Of a stretch of 64,000 bases of DNA, positions 1 through 8,368 are shown one piece after another. The DNA is taken from positions 47,991,623-48,055,622 of the forward strand of contig OZ018324.1 of the NCBI GenBank assembly GCA_963969495.1, in the 5' to 3' direction. Within the stretch, counting starts at the first letter, position 1, and each line of letters starts with the position of its first letter. Under the pieces are notes generated by a model. That model saw nothing but the letters and a program-made list of their open reading frames with translations, did not search any database and was not told the DNA's origin. Position numbers and translations under genes: made by a program. This DNA comes from Ceratothoa steindachneri. Its lineage: Eukaryota; Arthropoda; Malacostraca; Isopoda; Cymothoidae.

Positions 1-1462
1 TGCTCCGACTGAAGGGGATAAGACTAATGGGATCAATGGGAGTGTGTGCGAGTCTAGAGAGGATAGGGTGATTATGAGTGATAGGAAGGACGGAGAATGG
101 AAGAGAGTTGAATGCAAGAGAAGAAGGAAGAGTGGTGCAAAGGGGAAGGATAGGAAGGTAAGAGGCAAGAGTGTGGACTCATTGTACTCGGATGAAGGAG
201 AGAGTGATGGTATGATTGATATGAGTGAGAGTGAAGGCAGCTCAAGTGAGAGTGAAGTGAATGTGGGAAAGGGTATTTTGATAAGGGAAGTGCCAAAGAT
301 AGATAGATTTAGGTTACATGGTGGGAAAAGTGTGGAAGAATTCTTCGGGGAATTTGAGCGATATTGTAAGCTCAAGTACCCGGAGAATAAGGGATACTGG
401 ATGAATGTTTTGGGGGAATGTTTGGAGGGAAAAGTATTGGAGTTTTTCCGCGTGATTACAAGTGTGGGGGAACCAAGGTACGATGTGGTGAAGAAGCGGA
501 TGATTGGACAGGTGAAACGAATGAAAGAGAGTGTGAAGTATAAAAGGGTAAATGAATTTGAGAAGGCTCGAATGGGGAAAAGTGAAAGTGTGAACATGTA
601 TGCACATAGGCTTGAGAGTATGGCAAGAAAGAGGTATGGTGATGATGATGTAAATGAATGTAAACCACTGATGAGGAAGTTTTTGGACACAATCCCGCGA
701 AAGGTGAGTGAATGGCTGAGTGGAAAGAGAAAGGAGAGAATGAGACTGACAGGTGAACGGTTGATGTGGGAGGATGTGTTGGAGCTGTTGGAAGATGGAC
801 GATTTGATGATGAAAGCGATCTAGAAGAGGATGGATGGTACAGTGTGAACGTTGGGGGTAAGAAGCCCAGGAGCTTTCATCCACCCCAGCAGTATGTCAG
901 CTACAGGGATGCCCTGAAGGCTGCACCAGCTGGAGTGATGTCGAACTTCCTGGGCCGGCAGAATGGATGGGTAAATGGAGGGTGGTCGAATGGAAGGGGA
1001 CAGATGAATTTCAAGCGTGGGAACGGATATATGAGAGAGAAACCGAGGTATGTCCCAGCAAACGAGAGATCAAATGGTGGGAGAAAGATTGTGGAATGTC
1101 ATCGGTGTGGAAGGAAAGGTCATATGTTGGCAGAATGTAGGTGGACGTCTGGTGCATGTTTTGGTTGTGGTAAGAAAGGGCATATGATAAAGGATTGCCA
1201 GGAAAGTGTGAAAGAGTGCTTTGAGTGTAAAGAAATAGGCCATTTGAAGAAAGATTGTCCGAGGTTGAATGGTGGAGCAACTGCTGGGGGAAGTGTGAAG
1301 TATGCTTGTGGTAATTGTGGAAAGGCTGGTCATTATGCGAGGATGTGTCGTGACCAGAGGAATGTATGTAGCTATTGTGCGATGGAAGGACATTCAAGTG
1401 AAAAGTGTTGGATTAGACTGAGAGCGCAAGGTGTGAATGGAAAGTCTGAAGCGGGAAACTGA
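1..1462 (+). CDS. gag: Gag polyprotein, 5'-truncated, five CCHC zinc knuckles
   Basis: The frame is open from base 2, so the true start is upstream of the window; an internal GTG at 44 is not a convincing start. The visible product has a charged, Ser/Glu-rich N-terminal part. A capsid-like helical region lies at about nt 290-800. Five consecutive zinc knuckles follow between nt 1096 and 1435, including CHRCGRKGHMLAEC, CFGCGKKGHMIKDC and CGNCGKAGHYARMC. Such knuckles bind the genomic RNA during particle assembly. Five is many; one to three is more usual in Gypsy Gag. It ends at TGA 1460-1462, directly after a slippery heptamer. No frameshift is apparent in gag itself. Confidence 0.88.
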   Translation, partial: APTEGDKTNGINGSVCESREDRVIMSDRKDGEWKRVECKRRRKSGAKGKDRKVRGKSVDSLYSDEGESDGMIDMSESEGSSSESEVNVGKGILIREVPKIDRFRLHGGKSVEEFFGEFERYCKLKYPENKGYWMNVLGECLEGKVLEFFRVITSVGEPRYDVVKKRMIGQVKRMKESVKYKRVNEFEKARMGKSESVNMYAHRLESMARKRYGDDDVNECKPLMRKFLDTIPRKVSEWLSGKRKERMRLTGERLMWEDVLELLEDGRFDDESDLEEDGWYSVNVGGKKPRSFHPPQQYVSYRDALKAAPAGVMSNFLGRQNGWVNGGWSNGRGQMNFKRGNGYMREKPRYVPANERSNGGRKIVECHRCGRKGHMLAECRWTSGACFGCGKKGHMIKDCQESVKECFECKEIGHLKKDCPRLNGGATAGGSVKYACGNCGKAGHYARMCRDQRNVCSYCAMEGHSSEKCWIRLRAQGVNGKSEAGN

Positions 1463-1494
1463 ATTGTAAGAGGGTACCTGCTGAAGTATCCTCT
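1453..1494 (+). promoter_or_regulatory. Predicted -1 ribosomal frameshift signal between gag and pol
   Basis: GGGAAAC sits at 1453-1459, phased as G GGA AAC in the gag frame and immediately followed by the gag stop TGA. After a 9-nt spacer, nucleotides 1469-1477 (AGAGGGTAC) can pair with 1486-1494 (GTATCCTCT) in a 9-bp stem with one G-U pair and an 8-nt loop. The -1 frame is the pol frame, open from 1450 through the protease. Heptamer, spacer length and stem match the known X-XXY-YYZ design. Function is inferred. Confidence 0.72.
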
Positions 1495-2880
1495 GGGTGC
1501 ATGAGTGTGAGTAATGTGTTGGTAAGTCTGTCGAGTGTGAAAGTGCTGTCTGGTAGGAAGTATGAGTGTCTGAGTGTGAAGGTGGAATTGAATGGAATTG
1601 AGTGTTTGGCTTTAATAGATTCTGGATGCAAGGCGAGCTTGGTGTATAAAGATGTGTATGACAAGGTTAGCAAGAAAGCCCTCCTGTCTGAGTGCAAGGG
1701 TAGTTTGGTAGGTATTGGTAATAGGAGAGTGCCTGTGATTGGAATGATAAGGTCAGCTGTTCGAATGCATGGTATGATGATGAATGAATGTGAATTCTCG
1801 GTGATTGATAAGGTGAGTAGTGAGTATGGTGTGATTTTGGGCTATGATTTTATGAAAATGAATCGTATGGTTGTGCATCCTGCAAGTGATCAAATTGAGA
1901 GAAAGATTGGTAAAAATGGGGTGTATAAGTTGTATGTAGGGAAAGATGGTAGTGTTTTGAGGAGTGTGTTTACTGGTATTGAGGTGACTGCTATGGAGAA
2001 TGTAAGACTTGTGAAGGGTGAAAGGGTGGCGGTTAGAGTGAGTTGGAGTAAGGATGTTAGTTTAAATGTGGGTGAGAACACCGTGATATTGGATGGAAAG
2101 TATGCATATTATAAGGTAAGGTGTGTTGCTTGTGTGTTTGATGGCTTGATGAGAATGAATGATCCTTTTGTATGTGTGCAGGCGGACCCCAGGGTGAAGG
2201 GACAGGTGAGGGGTATCCAAGTCGGAGATGTACTAGGACACCTCTCCACTGTCACTGAGGTAGGTATGGATGATAGCATGGATATCAGGGTGAATATTGC
2301 GAATGAAAAGACATGTGAATGGATGTATAATGAGGTGAAGGACATGGTGAAATTGGATGGATGTTTGACTGAGTATGAAAGGGAGGATGTGTATCAAATG
2401 ATATTTGAACGAAAGGGAGCCCTCAGTAAGGGTGATCTGGATTTCGGGGTTGCAAAGCTCCCGGAATTCAAGATTGTCCTGAAGGAGGACTCCCCAATCT
2501 ATCGGCGGCCGAGGCATTTCCCACGTCCGGTTGCTGATGAGATTGAGGAGCAGTGTTTGGAATTGGAGCAATTGGGAGTGATTGAAGAGAGTGAGAGTGC
2601 ATGGAATAGTCCAATTGTGCCTGTACGTAAGCCGGATGGAAAATTGCGTCTGTGTGTGGATTATCGAAAGGTGAATGAAAGGACTGTGAAAGAAAGGTTT
2701 CTGATGTGTGTGGTATCTGAGTGTGTATATAGTATGCATGGGATGGAATGGTTTACGAAGCTGGATCTGGTACGGGGGTATTACCAGATGCCTATTGCTG
2801 AGGAGAGCCGGACGGTAACTGCCTTCTCTTCCACAAAGAGGCATTACCAGTTCCGGGAACCTCAGCTTCGGGTTGGCTAA
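1459..2880 (+). CDS. pol: Pol, first part: retropepsin and N-terminal reverse transcriptase
   Basis: This frame is open from 1450, and a conventional ATG is at 1501. Counting from that ATG, a retropepsin domain has LIDSGCKASLV with Asp40 and, later, VILGYDFM. A linker follows, then the fingers and palm of a Ty3-type reverse transcriptase: LRLCVDYRKVNERT and FTKLDLVRGYYQMPI, the latter holding the first catalytic Asp. The frame closes at 2880, just before the FGLANAP block, which is found in the next frame. The break comes from about one extra base near 2865 and should stop a full-length Pol. The protease motif is DSGC rather than DS/TGA. Confidence 0.85.
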   Translation: MNCKRVPAEVSSGCMSVSNVLVSLSSVKVLSGRKYECLSVKVELNGIECLALIDSGCKASLVYKDVYDKVSKKALLSECKGSLVGIGNRRVPVIGMIRSAVRMHGMMMNECEFSVIDKVSSEYGVILGYDFMKMNRMVVHPASDQIERKIGKNGVYKLYVGKDGSVLRSVFTGIEVTAMENVRLVKGERVAVRVSWSKDVSLNVGENTVILDGKYAYYKVRCVACVFDGLMRMNDPFVCVQADPRVKGQVRGIQVGDVLGHLSTVTEVGMDDSMDIRVNIANEKTCEWMYNEVKDMVKLDGCLTEYEREDVYQMIFERKGALSKGDLDFGVAKLPEFKIVLKEDSPIYRRPRHFPRPVADEIEEQCLELEQLGVIEESESAWNSPIVPVRKPDGKLRLCVDYRKVNERTVKERFLMCVVSECVYSMHGMEWFTKLDLVRGYYQMPIAEESRTVTAFSSTKRHYQFREPQLRVG

Positions 2881-5800
2881 TGCTCCCGGAGCCTTCCAGC
2901 GGGCAATGAATGTTGTGTTGAGTAAGTTTGCGAGTAAGAATGTGATTGCATTTATAGATGATATTTTGATTATGACTGAGACTTTTGAGGAGCATATGAG
3001 ATTGGTGAATGATGTGTTGAGAACATTGGAGAGTGTTGGTGTGAAGGTGAAAGTGGCGAAGTGTGAATGGTTTGCGAAAGAAGTGGAATTCCTTGGGCAT
3101 ATGGTGAGTGAGAATGGGTTGCGAAAATCACCGAAGTATGTTGAGAAGGTGCGAATGTTTCCTAAACCGGTGACTGTGAAGCAACTGAAGTCCTTTTTGG
3201 GTTTGATTGAGTTCCAGCGAAAGTTTATACGTGATTGTTCTGGTGTGAGTAAGTCTCTGACTGAGTGGATGGGCAAGAAAGGTAGTACGGTTGTCAAGTG
3301 GAATGATAAGATGAATGAGGCATATGAGAGACTGAAAGAGGCAGCGGCTGAAGATGTTGAATTGGCGTACCCAGATTATAGTGTAAATGCTAAAATGCTT
3401 GAATTGTATACAGATGCGAGTGGGTATTGTATGGGAGGTTTTCTGATGCAAGAGCAGCGTTTGAATGGAGAGAATGTCAGGCGAATAATTGGGTATGTAT
3501 CCAAGGCTATGAATGTTGCAGAACGAAAGTATTCGACTGTGGAACGAGAGTTGGCTGCGATAAGATATTGTTTGAAAGTGTTGCGTCCGTTTTTGTATGG
3601 TGTGAGGTTTGTGATAAAAACAGATCATCAACCTCTTGTGTATCTGCAGCGTATGAAGTGGGCTGATAGTAGGATTGCAAGGACTTTGGAAGATTTGAGT
3701 GACTTTGACTATGTGATTGAGTATGTGCCTGGTGAACGGAATGGAGTGGCTGATTTGATGTCAAGGTATCCTGGTACGAATGATGAAAATGTGTGTGGAG
3801 TGAGTGATCCTGAGTATTTGCCGAAAGGGATTATGAATGGAAAAGAGAGTAAGGGTGGTGGTGATTCCTTGTTTGAGAGTGTATGGAATGGTTTGCAAGA
3901 TTTGAAGAGTGATGGAGTAGACGTGAGAGTGCCCGATAGTGTGGATGATTTAAGGAAGGAGGTAATGAATGAAGTGTGTAGGAAGCCTGAAAGCATTGGT
4001 ATGGCAAAGGTGCGGAACTTCATCAAAGAATTGAGAGCGATGTGTATGCAAGGGGTCCCGCCATTTCAGGAAGTGTTGATTGTAGTGAGTCGTTTGTATG
4101 GAGTGATTGTTTATGTGCACTTTGGTGGTGAGAGGCCGATTGTGTACAAGGATGAGAAGATGAAGGGTTTGAATCCTAATGTGGTACATCTGCAATGTTT
4201 GAGCGGTGTGCACTACAATTGGGTGATTGAAAAGTGTTCATATATAAGAGAGAAGAATGATTGTCTGGATGAAGATGAGCGTCGTGTGGTGAGTGATGAT
4301 ATGGGAGTTAATGACAGTGTGGATATAAGTGCTGATGTTGGTGTGCTTGTTCCTTCAGTGTATTGCGAACATGGTGGACCTGATATGATGGAAGTGAGAG
4401 TGAAAGTTGGTGAAAGGTTGTTCTGTGGTTTGATTGATACTGGAGCGCAGGTGTCTTTAGTGAATGAGACGATTCTGAGTAAGTATGATGAGTTTAAATG
4501 TTGCGAGCATAAACCTGTGAAGTTACGGATAAGTGGATTAGGGAATGGCTTGATAGTGGCATGGGAACAGGTTAGTCTGAAAGTGAGTTTGGGTAATGGT
4601 GTGAATGTGAAGCATGACTTTGTGATTCTGAAAGGTGAGCAAATGCCTTGTTGTTTCTTGCTTGGTGTAGACTTTATGAGATTGAATGATTTGTCTTTGG
4701 ATGCTGATAAGGATTGTCTTATGAAAGGTGAATGTGAGGTGATGAGGTTGAATGAGTGTGCAGAGAATGTTGTCAAGTTTTGCGGTATGATTGAGTTGGT
4801 CATGGATGATGAGAATGAGATTTTAAGTGATGATGATATTCTAGAGATGCAAGAGATGTGTCCTTTTGTTAGTGAGTTGAAGAGGTGTGTAATGATGCGT
4901 GTTGATTTGAATGAATGGCCAGAGTGTTTAAGTGATTTTAAAAGGTATGCTAAGGATTTTGTTGTTTGTATGGATGTTGTATATTTTGTGAGGCATGTGA
5001 AAGGTGGTGATGATATGTATGTACCTGTGATGTCCTTAGTTGGTATGATTGGTCTGGTGAAGGTTGTGCATGATAATTATGGGCATATGGGTAAGTTTAA
5101 GCTGTGGGAGTGTATGAAGGAGCGTGTGTTCCATCCGTTTCTGAGAACTGTTGTGAATGATGTTGCAACTACGTGTGAAAGGTGTCAGAAGCGAAAGGTG
5201 CAAGGTGTGCAAGTGAAACCACCGATGTTGAAAGTTGATGCGAAAGAACCGTTTGAATTGGTAGTGATTGATTGTGTCTCTTTGCCGCGTACGAGTGCTG
5301 GGAATGTTGGTATGGTTGTTATGGTTGATCATAAAAGTAAGTTTGTGTATGCAGCGCCTGTGAGAGATAAAAGGAGTGTGACTGTTGCACGTGTGGTTGA
5401 GCAGTTGTTTTTTCCTATGTGTGTATGGAAGCCTAGAAGATGTCTGAGTGATAATGGGCCTGAATTTGTAGGGGAAGTGTTTGAGCAAATGTTGAGAGAG
5501 AATGGTGTGGAGCATGTGAGAACAACTCTGTATGTACCGTCTTCAAATGGATTGGCTGAACGGACTATAAGAACATTGTGTGAGATGTTGAGAATGATGA
5601 GTACGACAGTGAATGACTGGGATGTGTGTCTGGGGAGAGTGTTGTGGGCGTATAATTCAACTGTGCATAGTGCAACTGGAATGTCCCCATGTCAGTTTGT
5701 GATGAATTTTGAAAGGCGAGTGAAAGATAGGTTTCGTTTGAGTGAAAGTGAGCAGAGTGTATGGTGTGAGGCGCATGAAAGGTTCCATTCATTTGAATTA

Positions 5801-6211
5801 GGTACAAAAGTATTGAAGGTGAAAGAAGTGAAGGGTAGGTTGAATGTATCAAAGATGAGTGAGAAGTTTGATGGACCTTATAGAGTTGTGAGAGTTTGGG
5901 AAAATGGGGTAACGTATGTTTTGGAGAGTTTGAATGACGGCATGACTGAGAGAGTGCGGGCTCATCAGAGTCAGTTAAGGAGATGGAGAGAACCTCCTGA
6001 CTACCTGGTGAGCCATCCAGTGTATGGACTGTGTAGAGAGAGAGGTAAAGTGCATGATGATGATGAGAATGAATGTGATAGTATGGATCTGTCTGGGAAA
6101 GAGCTAGTCTTAGTCTCGAGGAGTAGAAAGCGTACAAAGAAGGGTGAAAGGAAGAATGCAAGTACAAATGAAAGTAAGTCTGAGCAGTGTTTCTGGTATG
6201 GGGGATCTTGA
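2865..6211 (+). CDS. pol: Pol, second part: RT palm, RNase H, OTU-like, second retropepsin-like, integrase
   Basis: Residues are counted from codon 2873. The RT palm has FIDDILI (27-33), with the catalytic Asp pair. RNase H begins at TDAS (Asp181) and includes VERELAAIRYC, KTDHQPL and GVADLMSR. Residues about 325-452 resemble an OTU cysteine protease: GGGDSLFESV, with Ser332 in place of the catalytic Cys, DLRKEVMNEV, and GVHYNWV with His447. Residues about 505-620 form a second retropepsin-like domain with LIDTGAQVSLV (Asp522) and LLGVDFM (596-602). Integrase follows: His733, His738, Cys768 and Cys771, then catalytic Asp800, Asp860 and Glu896 (DD35E), and a GPY/F-type module (FDGPYRVV). The frame ends at TGA 6209-6211. 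The OTU-like and second protease segments are not part of standard Gypsy pol. Confidence 0.87.
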
Positions 6212-6802
6212 AAGGGAGATGAGTTTTTGCGTAAACAGGTGAGTGATTTGGCTGGTATAAGTAGACGAGTGAGTGAGCTGCCTGTGCCTGATTTTTCTGG
6301 TTTTGGGAACAGTATGAATGATAGTGTGTTTGGGCAGAATGAACCTAGTGTGGCTGATTTTTCGGGTTTTATGAATGGTAATAGTAGGGGTGAGTTTGAT
6401 GTAGTGAATGATGAAGTGGCTGATTTTTCAGGTTTCTGGTGGGAACCAGTCGAAGGGGTTTCTGGTATGCCTGTTGAGAATACAGGGGATGTGAGTGACC
6501 TGTCTGTTTCGCAAGAATGTACCTTGAGTTGGATGAGAGCTGTGAGTGAGGAGCTGATGAATGGGGGTATGAAGAGTGAGGGTTCTGAACGGAAGAGTAT
6601 GAAAGAATTCTGTCGTGAGATGGGAGAACTGGTAATGAGGGCTAAGAGTATGGTTGATGAGATGATAAATAGTGACGATGAGACTGACAGGACGACTGAC
6701 GAACAACCCCGACTAATTGCTACGCGTAGCCAGGGACCAGTAGAAGAGTGTGAATGGGTGCAGAAGGGTGCGATTGAGCACAAGTGGTACCGTGAAGAGT
6801 GA
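6212..6802 (+). CDS. In-frame extension after the pol stop, with three DFSGF repeats
   Basis: This open stretch is in the same frame as pol, separated from it only by TGA 6209-6211. It has no ATG near its start; the first internal ATG is at 6313. It encodes about 196 residues with DFSGF three times, at 6290, 6356 and 6422, exactly 66 nt (22 residues) apart, in contexts VPDFSGF, VADFSGF and VADFSGF. The rest is acidic, with a helical C-terminal half. I see no membrane segment or signal peptide, so an envelope protein is not supported. It may be the original Pol C-terminus cut off by a nonsense mutation, a readthrough extension, or an unrecognised accessory protein. Confidence 0.5.
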   Translation, partial: KGDEFLRKQVSDLAGISRRVSELPVPDFSGFGNSMNDSVFGQNEPSVADFSGFMNGNSRGEFDVVNDEVADFSGFWWEPVEGVSGMPVENTGDVSDLSVSQECTLSWMRAVSEELMNGGMKSEGSERKSMKEFCREMGELVMRAKSMVDEMINSDDETDRTTDEQPRLIATRSQGPVEECEWVQKGAIEHKWYREE

Positions 6803-6838
6803 TTGAAAGGGTTTAGTGAGTGGCTGGTCGAATGGCTT

Positions 6839-6851
6839 AAGGAAGGAGGGG
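6839..6851 (+). other. Polypurine tract before the 3' LTR
   Basis: The run AAGGAAGGAGGGG directly precedes TGTGG, the usual TG start of an LTR. In Gypsy elements such a tract primes plus-strand DNA synthesis. Position and composition support the call. Confidence 0.6.
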
Positions 6852-7567
6852 TGTGGTGGAGCGAATGTGAGTGTGTGTAAAAGGGCCATTCTCCCACCCC
6901 TTTTCTAAGTACCCTCTCCCTCCTTCTGTAAGAATGTGTGTGTGAGTGGGAATGGGTTTTTTTATTATATTTTCTTTTGTACATATGTATTTGATTTCAT
7001 GTTGTATGTATAAGGTTATTTAACATCTCATCTCATGTTTTTTTTATTAGCTACTAAATGTTAAAGATTTTATGAGACAGCGTTAAAGTACCAGAATAGA
7101 AGAAAAAAAAAGAAAAGAACAAAAACAAAAACATTGCCTGCATTTTGCAAGAGCGACTGTAAGAAAATATTTCGAAGATATTCAAAGAAGATATAAGAAG
7201 TCTTCTAATGGTACTTGACTAGATCTTAAAGACATCTGAGCTCCGAGGTGGCAGGCACCATAAGCCCCGCACACCCAATTTTGTCACAAGAGTGACTACC
7301 AACAAGATTTTCCCCCGGGGAAGCCGGCAAATAATAAACCGTGGTACCACGTAAGAAAACTCCTCTTTTGTTGTCTCTTGTTTTGGTTGTCCCCTTTTGT
7401 ATATGCACTCTTAGTATTAATATATATTTTTTGATTGATTTGGTTCCAAGATAGGATTGATTTAGTATATATATATATATATATATATAGGCTCATTGGG
7501 TGCATATTTACCCATATTTTTGTAAATATTGTATTTTTTTTTGTGTTAGTAAAGGACTGTACATACA
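6852..7567 (+). repeat. Probable 3' LTR with polyadenylation signal
   Basis: The LTR is inferred to begin with TG at 6852, right after the polypurine tract. An AATAAA at 7333-7338 is followed by a GT-rich stretch at about 7365-7395, a credible polyadenylation signal. A (TA)n run lies at about 7467-7489. The right end near 7567 (ACA) is a guess because the partner LTR is outside the window. Confidence 0.5.
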
Positions 7568-8368
7568 ATCCGTTTCATTCTCCTTCGATTTCTCACGTCC
7601 GGATTAGTGTAGGAAGCGGGTTGGATCGATTGGGGTTAGTCTAAATTTTTATGGCTATGGGTCACCCATGGCGATTTTTATGGCCAGGTCAATTTTTTAT
7701 CAAACTGGTTGACCAAAAAAGTTTGAGAGGTCATAACTTTGGCTAGAGTTAACCAATCTGAACAATTTTGGTACCAAAATACTCAGGAGAGAGATCTTTC
7801 AAATGAGTGAAAGAATAACATACTTAGGCCAATTTCTACCATGATGACCCTTTTTTTAACTCTTTACCTTTGAACCTGGCCAAAGTGAAACTACGATCCT
7901 CCCCCAAAAATTTCTAAAGTTAGCTCTATTTATCCTCCATAGCTCCAGGAAAAATAAAAATGGGATCTTCATGGGCATTTATATACCATTAGGTGGGTGG
8001 TATTTTCAGTCATGTTGCTCTACTGGGGCTGTTTATGACATTTGACAGTGTTAGTAAATAGTGATTTTGAGAGTTTTATGTATCTTGACACCATCATCAT
8101 ATTTCAGTCTTTCCAAACACAACCTCTCCCCCTTCCTAGGTTGCTCTGCCCTTTTTCAGTCTTAGATTCGATAAAACAAGAATTATTTTTTATCATTTCA
8201 GAAATGTGAGACAAACAACATAATACCTTTCAAATATTATAAATTTACAATTTGTATTACCTATACAAAATGTTATTTAATACAAAACATTAGACAAAAG
8301 ATTATTTAAGACAAAAAATATAAACAAAAACTTTTAGACAAAACATTATTTAATAAATACCTAGGTAC
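7568..8368. other. No gene recognised
   Basis: AT-rich DNA between the LTR and a transposase-like pseudogene. No sustained open frame or tRNA-like element was recognised. Confidence 0.5.

Larger units (their letters stand above)
1..7567 (+). mobile_element. Ty3/Gypsy LTR retrotransposon, 5' end outside window
   Basis: The order gag (CCHC knuckles), protease, reverse transcriptase, RNase H, an extra OTU-like plus second protease segment, integrase, polypurine tract and 3' LTR marks a Ty3/Gypsy-type element. The 5' LTR, primer-binding site and gag N-terminus lie left of base 1. The plus strand is strongly G-rich and C-poor from 1 to about 6880, unlike the flanking DNA. The copy is probably defective: the reverse transcriptase changes frame near 2865. 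The 3' boundary is an estimate because there is no 5' LTR to compare with. Confidence 0.9.

Noticed and set aside
44..1462. Gag starting at base 44
   Set aside because: The codon is GTG and the frame is open to the window edge, so gag is simply truncated.
6227..6802. Retroviral-type envelope gene after pol
   Set aside because: No signal peptide, membrane segment or cleavage site is visible, and the frame is a direct continuation of pol.
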